The position numbers and the translations under genes are program-made. DNA of 9,009 nucleotides, taken from NCBI GenBank assembly GCA_002402275.1, contig DHFN01000063.1, positions 1-9,009 of the forward strand, given 5' to 3'. Below the pieces are notes generated by a model. It had not been told where the DNA came from, did not search any database, and worked only from the letters and a program-made list of their open reading frames with translations. Positions 1-6,570 of the stretch are shown here, piece after piece. Positions within the stretch are counted from its first letter, which is position 1. Each line of letters begins with the position of its first letter. The stretch is from Anaerolineales bacterium UBA4823 (GTDB lineage: Bacteria > Chloroflexota > Anaerolineae > Anaerolineales > UBA4823).

Positions 1-41
1 CTTCCTCCCCCTCTGACGGGGGAGGATTGAGGTGGGGGTGA
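1..41. repeat. GC-rich palindrome downstream of acnA (REP-like, possible terminator)
   Basis: Positions 3-11 and 18-26 form a perfect 9-base inverted repeat (TCCTCCCCC / GGGGGAGGA) around the 6-base loop TCTGAC. A G-rich tail (GGTGGGGGTGA) runs to base 41, directly next to the acnA stop codon. Read on the minus strand the hairpin lies about 16 bases past the acnA stop, so it could end that transcript or protect its 3' end, but no T-run is visible before the window edge. The C-rich/G-rich palindrome plus tail looks like the short dispersed repeats found between genes in many bacterial genomes. With only one copy in view, that repeat status is inference. Confidence 0.55.
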
Positions 42-2756
42 CTACGATCTCAACAACCGTCGTAACACCGTCTGCAGAATCCCGCCATTTTGATAAATTT
101 CTATTTCAATCTCAGTGTTCAAACGGGCAACGACTTGAAATTTAACCACTCTCCCATTCTGCTTATGAGCACTTACTTGAAGGGGTTTATTGATCGTTAA
201 TTCTTGTAACCCTTCAATGGTATAAAGCTCACTTCCATCCAAGCCGAGATTCTCAGCGTTTTCGCCAGGATTGAATTGGATTGGCAGAACACCCATCCCA
301 ATTAAATTAGAACGATGGATACGTTCGAAGCTTTCTGCCAGCACCGCTCTGACACCCAATAACAACGTGCCTTTGGCAGCCCAATCCCGGCTAGAACCAC
401 TGCCATATTCCTTCCCAGCCAAGATGATCAATTGCACCTTTTCCTGTTGATAGCGCATCGCAGCATCATAAATCGTCATCTGCGTTTGATCAGGAAAATG
501 GAGAGTATAGCCACCTTCAACACCATCTACTAAACGATTTTTTAGGCGGATATTGGCAAAAGTGCCACGCGTCATAACCCGGTCATTCCCACGGCGTGAC
601 CCGTATGAGTTAAAATCCCGCACGGCAACACCGTGCTCTTGCAAATATTTTCCGGCTGGCGAATCAGCTGCAATACTACCAGCTGGGGAAATGTGATCGG
701 TAGTGATCGAATCACCTAAAAAGGCTAACACCCGGGCTTGCTGAATGTTTTGGATTGCGGGGGGTTCAAGGGAAAATTCTTTAAAGAATGGCGGTTCTTG
801 AATATAGGTGGAGTTTTCATCCCAGGCATAAACCTCCAATGAAGTCTTGCCCAATTGTTCGGCGATTTCATTCCAAGTAGGGTTGCCATCAAAAACATTG
901 CCATATTTTTCTCGGAAAAGTTCAGCGGTGATGGATTCGGTGATAACTTGATTTACCTCTGCGCCAACAGGCAAGATATCCTGCAGATAAACTGGCTGCC
1001 CGTCATTACCTATTCCGAGTGGTTCCTGAGTGAGGTCTATATCAACAGTGCCAGCCAAGGCATACGCAATAACTAATGTAGGGGAGGCTAAGTAATTTGC
1101 CCGCACGGCAGGATGGACGCGACCCTCGAAATTGCGGTTACCCGATAAAACCGCGGCAGTGACGAGATTTCCAGAGTTAATCGCCTTGATAACCTCTCCA
1201 GGTAAGGGTCCAGAGTTTCCAATGCAAGTAGTACAACCATAACCAACCACATTAAATCCTAACTCACTCAAGGCATTCAGCAGATTGGAGCGTTCTAGAT
1301 ATTCCGTGACAACCCGTGAACCCGGCGCCAAATTGGTTTTGACATACGGTTTCACTTTCAATCCCCGTTCGACCGCTTTTTTGGCAAGCAGACCCGCAGC
1401 AATCATCACCGATGGATTGGAAGTATTCGTGCAGGAAGTGATTGCGGCAATGACAACCGATCCATGCTTCATCTCCACTGCATTATCACTAGCACCAATT
1501 TTGATGGTCTTTTGAACTTCCTCTTTTGAGAGAGCATATCCCCGCTCTTGAATTGGAGAAGTGAGAGCTTTTTCGAATAAGGTTTTTAAGTTGCTTAGCG
1601 GCACTCGATCTTGCGGACGTTTAGGACCAGCCAGGCTTGGTTCAACGGAACTTAAATCTAGTTCTAAAATATCGGTATAGATAGGATCAGGTGATTCAGG
1701 ATAACGGAATAAGTTTTGTTCTTTTGTGTAACGTTCTACCAGGTCTATTAAGTGCGCATCTCTGCCGGTATTCTGTAAATAGCGGATTGTTTCTTCGTCC
1801 ACTGGGAAGAAACCCATGGTCGCGCCATATTCGGGTGCCATATTAGCGATAGTTGCCCGATCTGCCAGTGCTAAAGATTTCAGTCCCGCACCAAAAAATT
1901 CAACAAATTTCTCAACCACACCCCGTTTACGGAGGATTTGGGTGATAGTGAGAGCTAAATCAGTGGCAGACGCTCCCTCTTTTAACTCCCCAGTGAGCTT
2001 AAAACCAATTACATCCGGAGCAGTAAAATCAATCGGCATGCCCAGCATCGCTGCTTCAGCTTCGATTCCACCCACTCCCCAGCCTAATACCCCTAGTCCA
2101 TTGATCATAGTAGTATGGGAATCAGTTCCAACCAATGTGTCCGGATAAGCCACAAGTTGACCATTTTGCCGATTGACTACGACGACCTTGGCGAGGAATT
2201 CTAGATTGACCTGATGAATAATACCCGTAGCGGGGGGAACTACCTGGAAATTTTGAAACGCTTTTTGTCCCCAGCTCAAGAATTGGTACCGTTCGCGATT
2301 GCGCTGGAATTCCAATTCCATATTGCGAATCAATGCATCAGGAGTGGCAAAAAAATCCACCTGAACAGAATGATCAATTACCAGATCAACGGGCACTAAG
2401 GGGTTGATACGTTTTGGATCACCCCCTAACCGCTGAACCGCAGAGCGCATGGCAGCTAAATCTACCACAGCCGGAACCCCGGTGAAGTCTTGCATGATCA
2501 CTCGAGCTGGGCAAAATGGGATGGCTTCCCGATTCGTCGCTTGAGGCTGCCATTTGGCTAAATTGAGGACATCTTGTTGGGTAATTTCTCGTTCATTACA
2601 CAAACGCAGGAGTGATTCGAGGAGTACCCGGATAGAATAAGGTAACCGATCTAATGTAACAGCACCCAGCTTTTCAAGTTGCTGCAAACGAAAATAATCG
2701 AATTCACCATAATCGGTCTTAAGTGTATTTTGTGCGCCAAAATAATCCTGATTCAT
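42..2756 (-). CDS. acnA: aconitate hydratase, AcnA/IRP1 type
   Basis: Cytoplasmic [4Fe-4S] enzyme that isomerises citrate to isocitrate through cis-aconitate in the TCA cycle. The product is 904 residues from the chosen start, close to the ~890-900 usual for AcnA. The three cluster cysteines are visible: C442 in SCTNTSNP, and C508 and C511 in GCTTCIGNSGPLP. The substrate-domain motif GTDSHTTMINGLGVLGWGVGG lies around residues 210-230. The C-terminal swivel domain begins near GDSITTDHISPAG (681) and carries GSGSSRDWAAKGT (786) and SFERIHRSNLIGMGVLP (809-825). Domain order is that of AcnA, not AcnB. The start is the ATG at 2756 because AAAGGAGG precedes it by 4 bases; an ATG 22 codons upstream (2822) has no such site and would add a non-conserved extension. 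The gene follows a 427-base non-coding region and is probably transcribed on its own. Members of this family can moonlight as RNA-binding regulators when the cluster is lost; nothing here tests that. Confidence 0.97.
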   Translation of the reverse strand: MNQDYFGAQNTLKTDYGEFDYFRLQQLEKLGAVTLDRLPYSIRVLLESLLRLCNEREITQQDVLNLAKWQPQATNREAIPFCPARVIMQDFTGVPAVVDLAAMRSAVQRLGGDPKRINPLVPVDLVIDHSVQVDFFATPDALIRNMELEFQRNRERYQFLSWGQKAFQNFQVVPPATGIIHQVNLEFLAKVVVVNRQNGQLVAYPDTLVGTDSHTTMINGLGVLGWGVGGIEAEAAMLGMPIDFTAPDVIGFKLTGELKEGASATDLALTITQILRKRGVVEKFVEFFGAGLKSLALADRATIANMAPEYGATMGFFPVDEETIRYLQNTGRDAHLIDLVERYTKEQNLFRYPESPDPIYTDILELDLSSVEPSLAGPKRPQDRVPLSNLKTLFEKALTSPIQERGYALSKEEVQKTIKIGASDNAVEMKHGSVVIAAITSCTNTSNPSVMIAAGLLAKKAVERGLKVKPYVKTNLAPGSRVVTEYLERSNLLNALSELGFNVVGYGCTTCIGNSGPLPGEVIKAINSGNLVTAAVLSGNRNFEGRVHPAVRANYLASPTLVIAYALAGTVDIDLTQEPLGIGNDGQPVYLQDILPVGAEVNQVITESITAELFREKYGNVFDGNPTWNEIAEQLGKTSLEVYAWDENSTYIQEPPFFKEFSLEPPAIQNIQQARVLAFLGDSITTDHISPAGSIAADSPAGKYLQEHGVAVRDFNSYGSRRGNDRVMTRGTFANIRLKNRLVDGVEGGYTLHFPDQTQMTIYDAAMRYQQEKVQLIILAGKEYGSGSSRDWAAKGTLLLGVRAVLAESFERIHRSNLIGMGVLPIQFNPGENAENLGLDGSELYTIEGLQELTINKPLQVSAHKQNGRVVKFQVVARLNTEIEIEIYQNGGILQTVLRRLLRS

Positions 2757-2760
2757 AGAA

Positions 2761-2768
2761 CCTCCTTT
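2761..2768 (-). promoter_or_regulatory. ribosome binding site of acnA (decides the start)
   Basis: Read on the minus strand this is AAAGGAGG, followed by TTCT and the ATG at 2756. It is a near-perfect Shine-Dalgarno sequence and is the main reason for preferring this start over the in-frame ATG at 2822. Confidence 0.85.
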
Positions 2769-2839
2769 GAACAATATTTCTTTTGTTATTGCGAGACAAA
2801 CCCGCCTAACAAAACCACCCATGCTTCAAGACACCCTAG

Positions 2840-2870
2840 TTGATCATGGTTGATCATGGTCGGTCATGCT
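2840..2870. repeat. 10-base tandem repeat upstream of acnA
   Basis: Two exact tandem copies of TGATCATGGT (2841-2850 and 2851-2860) are followed by a degenerate third unit, CGGTCATGCT (2861-2870). Each exact unit contains the palindrome TGATCA, and the period of 10 bases is close to one turn of the helix. The array sits about 85-115 bases upstream of the acnA start, so a regulator-binding site is possible. It could equally be a slippage product. Confidence 0.6.
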
Positions 2871-2909
2871 CGCCATCCTAGCCACCCTTGTCTCTACAGG
2901 CAACTCCCT

Positions 2910-2964
2910 AGCGAAGAACGCTTTTCTATATAAAAGGAACCGTCATTTAAAAGCGTTCTTTGCT
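2910..2964. repeat. 16-base inverted repeat with 23-base loop upstream of acnA
   Basis: The left arm at 2910-2925 (AGCGAAGAACGCTTTT) and right arm at 2949-2964 (AAAAGCGTTCTTTGCT) match at 15 of 16 positions. The single mismatch, G2913 opposite T2961, is a G-U wobble if the plus strand is transcribed and an A-C mismatch if the minus strand is. The 23-base loop is AT-rich and contains TATATAA. There is no T-run after the second arm on the minus strand, so it is not a textbook terminator for folP. Possible roles are a large stem-loop in the acnA leader, a pair of operator half sites around a promoter, or a tiny mobile palindrome. Confidence 0.65.
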
Positions 2965-3183
2965 TAACCAATCCCCTAGTTTGATTGGGAAGAGATTGTT
3001 AATGTTCAATTCATAAAGCAGCTTAGATTTTCTTCAGTCACGGCAATCCTTCGCAATGAATTCTTCATCGAGCTAGAATAGTACTCGCATCATCGAAATT
3101 CTTTCTTGAGGCTGGCGGACTCACACCAAATTCCTATAAGATTCCGCTGAAATTAAATTCACTGAGCATCTGGCAATGAAATT

Positions 3184-4086
3184 TTATTGCGGGCGTCGCA
3201 CAATGGCATCTGTCATGCGTGCAACCCGTACCATTGGCTGAATATCGTGTACGCGGATGATATCCGCTCCACGCACAATTCCCACTGCCACTGCAGCAGC
3301 GGTGCCTTCGAGTCTTTGATCGGGGGGTAAATCCAGGGTGTATCCAATAAACGATTTTCGTGAAGGGCCACATAAAATAGGATATCCAAGAGCCCGAATC
3401 TCATCCAGTCGGTTCAACAGTTCTAAATTTTGTTCGGTTGACTTACCAAAACCGATTCCTGGGTCTAAGATGATATGATCATCCGGAATTCCGGCTTCAT
3501 GAGCAATCGCTACACTCTCCAATAGTTCACGCTTGACATCTTCAAGGAGATTTTCGTAAGGGATACCCACATATCTTCCACCCAATTTTTCTTTGATTAC
3601 TGCATGCGCCCAGGAACTGCGATTATGCATCAAAATGGCTGGTGCATGATATCTAGCGGTCACACCAGCTATCTCTGGATCGGCATGAAATCCCCATATA
3701 TCGTTGACGATTTGAGCGCCATTTTGAAGGGCTGCCTCTGCCACAGCAGCTTTGTAAGTGTCAATGGAAATTAATACGTCTAATTCATTCGATATGGCTT
3801 TTAATACCGGCAGGATGTGAGAAAGTTCTTCATCAGCACTGATTGGTTGTGAACCCGGACGGGTGCTTTCACCGCCAATATCCAGAATATCCACACCTTC
3901 CGCCACAAATTGGCGGGCTTGTTGGCAAGCCAACTCAACTTCGTCTTTCCCTTTTCCGATTAAACCATCCCCTGAAAAACTATCTTCGGTGATATTAAGG
4001 ATCCCCATTACATAGGTACGCATGCCCCAATCGAATGACCACTTTCCGACATGTAATGAATTAGATTTCAGTTTTGAATAGTCCAT
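3184..4086 (-). CDS. folP: dihydropteroate synthase
   Basis: Condenses 6-hydroxymethyl-7,8-dihydropterin diphosphate, the product of FolK, with p-aminobenzoate to give dihydropteroate in folate synthesis; this is the sulfonamide target. The product is 300 residues, slightly longer than the usual ~280 because of a short N-terminal leader. Seen in order: MGILNITEDSFSGDG (27-41, pterin loop 1), DIGGESTRPGS (69-79, loop 2), SIDT (107-110), the ND pair at 128-129, LDPGIGFGKS (207-216), GPSRKSFIG (240-248) and RVHD (278-281). Together these give the complete pterin and diphosphate pocket of a TIM-barrel DHPS. Loop 1 has Glu34 where Pro is common. The ATG at 4086 follows a GGTGG stretch that could be a weak ribosome binding site; Met22 or Met27 would be later alternatives, but neither has a better site. 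It lies 136 bases after the STAS-like gene, with folK just beyond. Confidence 0.96.
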   Translation of the reverse strand: MDYSKLKSNSLHVGKWSFDWGMRTYVMGILNITEDSFSGDGLIGKGKDEVELACQQARQFVAEGVDILDIGGESTRPGSQPISADEELSHILPVLKAISNELDVLISIDTYKAAVAEAALQNGAQIVNDIWGFHADPEIAGVTARYHAPAILMHNRSSWAHAVIKEKLGGRYVGIPYENLLEDVKRELLESVAIAHEAGIPDDHIILDPGIGFGKSTEQNLELLNRLDEIRALGYPILCGPSRKSFIGYTLDLPPDQRLEGTAAAVAVGIVRGADIIRVHDIQPMVRVARMTDAIVRRPQ

Positions 4087-4130
4087 GTAGCCACCACCCG
4101 GTTTCCTATATGGTTTTAGTTTATTGGATA

Positions 4131-4158
4131 CTGACGGATAAATTTGTACCGTTGTCAG
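4131..4158. other. imperfect dyad in the folP leader
   Basis: CTGACGG (4131-4137) faces CCGTTGTCAG (4149-4158). CTGAC pairs with GTCAG and GG with CC, leaving a 3-base bulge and an 11-base loop. On the plus strand it is followed by seven T (4165-4171), which resembles an intrinsic terminator in that direction, but there is no plus-strand gene to end. On the minus strand it lies in the leader of folP, 45-72 bases before the start. It may be a leader hairpin or operator, or may have no role. Confidence 0.35.
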
Positions 4159-4171
4159 AATATCTTTTTTT

Positions 4172-4214
4172 AAAAGCGCTGGATTACCATCCTTTTGGGT
4201 AACTCGTAATCGCT
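4172..4214 (-). terminator. possible weak terminator after the STAS-like gene
   Basis: Read on the minus strand just past the STAS-like stop, AGCG-ATTAC (4214-4206) can pair with GTAAT and a following CGCT (4187-4175) around an internal bulge, and a run of four T follows. An alternative inner stem pairs TTACC with GGTAA (4202-4198 / 4188-4184). The stem is interrupted and the T-run is short, so efficiency would be low and folP may still be partly co-transcribed with its upstream neighbours. Confidence 0.3.
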
Positions 4215-4222
4215 AAAATAGA

Positions 4223-4648
4223 TTAGATCAATTGCGTTAAAGGTTTATTTAGCCAATCTTCAGCTTCTTGAATATCAGTAAAGATGCCATATTCAACACC
4301 TCCGGGCGTGGTCAATATCGTCACTTCCTCAACAGCTTTGCGTACTTCCTCATTTGCGACCACAACCGCTACGCGAATATTGCGGGCAGCCGGATCAGAA
4401 TTCAACTCCATCGCGACCTGAATCACTTCACGAGGAACCGATGTGATTTTCCTTACATCATATAAGTTGCGGGTTAATCGATCAGACCCCAATAGATGTT
4501 GTAGGGCAAATTCACGCCAGTGATAGAGGGTTTTTTCGGTGATATCAGTAAACTCTAAATTCATTCCACCATCCGGTCGGCGTTGGACGGTATATCCAAT
4601 ACCTGGTTCGGGTTTCCAATTGAGAGGTTTAACATCAGTCTGGGACAT
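4223..4648 (-). CDS. small STAS/SpoIIAA-like domain protein of unknown function
   Basis: A 141-residue soluble protein with no signal peptide or membrane segment. The pattern resembles the SpoIIAA-like/STAS-like fold. There is an N-terminal strand pair around GYTVQRRPDGGMNLEF (18-33), a helix (LYHWREFALQHLL), a strand with LYDVRKI, a helix (VPREVIQVAMEL), and a strand IRVAVVVANEEVRKAVEEV. The C-terminal pattern FTDIQEAEDWLNK, in which an acidic 'F-T-D-x-x-E-A-x-x-W-L' motif closes the domain, is typical of that group. No catalytic motif is visible, and no serine in a clear anti-sigma-antagonist phosphorylation context stands out. The ATG at 4648 follows AAGGAGT by about 5 bases, a good ribosome binding site. 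It sits between folK and folP, 111 and 136 bases away. A regulatory or scaffold role is a guess from fold only. Confidence 0.8.
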   Translation of the reverse strand: MSQTDVKPLNWKPEPGIGYTVQRRPDGGMNLEFTDITEKTLYHWREFALQHLLGSDRLTRNLYDVRKITSVPREVIQVAMELNSDPAARNIRVAVVVANEEVRKAVEEVTILTTPGGVEYGIFTDIQEAEDWLNKPLTQLI

Positions 4649-4759
4649 TTTTACTCCTTATGAACAGCCTTTTGATCTAGTACTCTTTCACTGGTCAGTT
4701 GAGATGGCAATCGTTTATCTTTTACTTTCTCGTTTTGCTTTGAAATCTCATTAATTATA

Positions 4760-5266
4760 TTAATTACATTGGTCAGCGTCGGGCAAATCTAAACGTACGA
4801 TCTGACTGGTATCCAACTCACTGATAATTTGGGCAGCAGTTTTTCCTAAAGCAGGATGAACGAATTGAGGTGCAAGTTCCGCAAATGGCAGCCAAACAAA
4901 TGCCCGCCCCTCCATCCGTGGATGAGGCAAGCCCAGTTCAGGTGTATCAAGGATTAAATCGTCATAAAAAAGGATATCCACGTCAATCAACCGTGGCCCA
5001 TTCCGAAATGAAGTCACCCGTCCCAGGTTTTGCTCCAGATTTTTAATAAAGCGAAGCAATGCTTGCGGAGTCAATGAAGTTTTACAAAGCAAGACTTGAT
5101 TGTAAAAAGAAGGTTGATCTGTGTAACCCCAAGGCGGGGTTTCATAAATCGCAGAACAGTCAAGGATTTCAACTTTAGGAAGTAATGCTTGCCGGGCAGA
5201 ATGCAAATTCTTCAGACGATCTCCAAGATTACTACCCAATGAGAGATAGACAGAATGTTTTTGCAT
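4760..5266 (-). CDS. folK: 2-amino-4-hydroxy-6-hydroxymethyldihydropteridine diphosphokinase (HPPK)
   Basis: Transfers a diphosphate from ATP to 6-hydroxymethyl-7,8-dihydropterin, giving the substrate for FolP. The product is 168 residues, the usual size for single-domain HPPK. Motifs in order: YLSLGSNLGDR (7-17), the pterin-binding stretch YETPPWGYTDQPSFYN (41-56), LGRVTSFRNGPRLIDVDIL (81-99) with the metal-binding Asp pair D95 and D97, and LPHPRMEGRAFVWLPFAELAP (113-133). I chose the ATG at 5266, whose upstream signal is weak (TAGAGATC). A TTG six codons further up (5284) would also be in frame but has no Shine-Dalgarno sequence before it, and MQKHSVYLSLGSN matches family N-termini. It lies 60 bases after the thiolase-like gene, so co-transcription is likely. 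No FolB or FolP fusion is present. Confidence 0.95.
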   Translation of the reverse strand: MQKHSVYLSLGSNLGDRLKNLHSARQALLPKVEILDCSAIYETPPWGYTDQPSFYNQVLLCKTSLTPQALLRFIKNLEQNLGRVTSFRNGPRLIDVDILFYDDLILDTPELGLPHPRMEGRAFVWLPFAELAPQFVHPALGKTAAQIISELDTSQIVRLDLPDADQCN

Positions 5267-5326
5267 GATCTCTATTTTATACAAAAATGCTTTGTTTTGG
5301 GAGGGTTAATACCAACCTTTGTTCAA

Positions 5327-6460
5327 TCAAACTCTTTCGAGAATGGTAGCACTTGCCATTCCATGCCCATTACTCATGGTTTGCAAACCATAATGAGCAC
5401 TTTGGCGAATAAGTTCATAAATCAATTTGGTCATTAAAATTGCACCACTAGCTCCTAACGGGTGACCAAGTCCAATTGCGCCACCGTTTGGATTGATTCG
5501 CACTGAGTTGGGCTGAAGTTCTTTTTCCCAGGCTAATACAACCGATGCAAAAGTTTCATTGATTTCGAAAATATCGATTTCTTCAAGGGTTAAATGGGAT
5601 CGTTTTAATATTTGATAGGTGGCAGGAATCACGCCATCAAGCATAAGGACTGGGTTAGAACCAGTAACAGTACAAGCAACAATTCGAGCAAGCGGCATCA
5701 AATTATATCGTCCGACTGCTTTTGCTGAAGCCAATATCAGAGCTGCACTTCCGTTACCGATTTGGCAGGAATTTCCTGCAGTGACAACCCCACCTTCTTT
5801 GATGAGCGGGGGTAATTCTGCCAATTCTTGACGGGTTGGTATCCTGCATACGCCTTCATCTTGTTGAATGACCCGTCCATCTGGAAGGGAAATAGACAAT
5901 ATTTGGGATATAAAAAATCCATTTTGAATTGCTTGGCAGGCATGTTGGTGGCTCTGATAGCTGAAATCGTCCAATTCAGCCCGGCTAAGTTGCCACTTTT
6001 CAGCCATGCGTTCAGCATATTCTAGCTGACAATCTAGCTTTTTGGGGAAATCAACGGACACACTGGATGAGTTATGGCTGCCCATGGGTGTCCGGGGCAT
6101 CACCTCCGTACCACCAGCTATAACGACATCCATTTCTCCAGAAAGAATTGCCTGAGCGGCAAAATGAATGGCTTGCTGGCTTAAACCGCCCATGCAATTG
6201 AGGGTTAATGCAGGTACTTCAACAGGAAAACCGGCTTTAAGAGAAGCCAGACGAGCTAAGTTAGCTCCTTGTTCTTCGATTGGATTAGCACAACCCCAAA
6301 TTACTTCTTCTACCTGGCGTGGCTCGACTCCTGCCCTTTTAAGAACTTCAAGCATGAGGTACGTGGTTAAATTAATAGAATTAATGGATGCCAGAGCCCC
6401 ATCAATACGTCCGATTGCTAGAGGACTGCGAACCGCTGAGATGATGAAAACATCGCTCAT
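5327..6460 (-). CDS. thiolase-family protein with altered catalytic cysteine motifs
   Basis: A 377-residue thiolase-superfamily protein; canonical acetyl-CoA acetyltransferases are ~390. Family hallmarks are clear: ISAVRSPLAIGRIDGAL (7-23), VIWGCANP (53-60), VVIAGGTEVMPRTPMG (112-127), YQSHQHACQAI (168-178), TAGNSCQIGNGSAAL (227-241), FEINETFASV (298-307, catalytic Asn301) and GGAIGLGHPLGASGAILM (326-343, catalytic His333). Two motifs are abnormal. The nucleophile segment, usually N-x-x-C-x-S-G-L-Q-A, reads LNCMGGLSQQAI (87-98), with Cys89 two residues early and Gly91 in the usual Cys position. The C-terminal C-x-G-G-G motif reads MSNGHGM (362-368), with Ser363 replacing the acid/base Cys. 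The reading frame is intact and the flanking sequence conserved, so this is not a frameshift. A normal beta-ketothiolase activity is therefore doubtful; a changed or reduced activity is inference. The ATG at 6460 has AAAGGA 7 bases upstream. No other fatty-acid gene is nearby. Confidence 0.88.
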   Translation of the reverse strand: MSDVFIISAVRSPLAIGRIDGALASINSINLTTYLMLEVLKRAGVEPRQVEEVIWGCANPIEEQGANLARLASLKAGFPVEVPALTLNCMGGLSQQAIHFAAQAILSGEMDVVIAGGTEVMPRTPMGSHNSSSVSVDFPKKLDCQLEYAERMAEKWQLSRAELDDFSYQSHQHACQAIQNGFFISQILSISLPDGRVIQQDEGVCRIPTRQELAELPPLIKEGGVVTAGNSCQIGNGSAALILASAKAVGRYNLMPLARIVACTVTGSNPVLMLDGVIPATYQILKRSHLTLEEIDIFEINETFASVVLAWEKELQPNSVRINPNGGAIGLGHPLGASGAILMTKLIYELIRQSAHYGLQTMSNGHGMASATILERV

Positions 6461-6570
6461 CCATTAATCCTTTGGTCTGGAAGTCATTTTGTGTCCGCCC
6501 TGCAGAATAATTTTTAAACACGAAGGATACAGCGAGTTGATTTTCTTCAGGCACGTTATCATTTTTGAAT

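Larger units (their letters stand above)
2757..3183 (-). other. non-coding region between folP and acnA
   Basis: This 427-base stretch holds no convincing gene on either strand. From folP towards acnA it contains an AT-rich part without clear structure (about 3000-3183), a long inverted repeat (2910-2964), a short tandem repeat (2840-2870) and the acnA ribosome binding site. I find no strong -35/-10 pair. The best AT-rich candidate for a -10 box is TATATA (minus strand) in the loop of the inverted repeat, with no good -35. No T-run hairpin typical of an intrinsic terminator follows folP. The region is the likely place for folP termination and acnA promotion, but the exact sites cannot be fixed by eye. 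Confidence 0.6.

Noticed and set aside
1816..2148. 110-codon open frame on the plus strand inside acnA
   Set aside because: It lies wholly antisense to a certain gene and has no recognisable domain; it is a shadow frame. The other plus-strand frames inside genes were rejected for the same reason.
2757..2822. 22-codon N-terminal extension of acnA from the ATG at 2822
   Set aside because: The internal ATG at 2756 has a near-perfect ribosome binding site and the extension is not like any aconitase N-terminus I know.
2757..3183. tRNA or other known structured RNA in the folP-acnA gap
   Set aside because: No cloverleaf, no T-arm motif and no known riboswitch core was recognised on either strand.
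3134..3373. Short minus-strand frames overlapping the 3' end of folP
   Set aside because: They overlap folP in another frame and show no domain or ribosome binding site.
3984..3986. Glu34 in FolP loop 1 as a resistance or loss-of-function change
   Set aside because: This position varies within the family, and all other DHPS motifs are intact.
5267..5284. TTG start of folK six codons upstream of the chosen ATG
   Set aside because: There is no Shine-Dalgarno sequence before the TTG, and the family N-terminus fits the ATG at 5266.
6168..6210. Frameshift in the thiolase homologue as the cause of the odd Cys motif
   Set aside because: Other frames in this segment give no thiolase-like sequence, and the residues on both sides (VPALTLN before, QQAIHFAAQAI after) stay in register.
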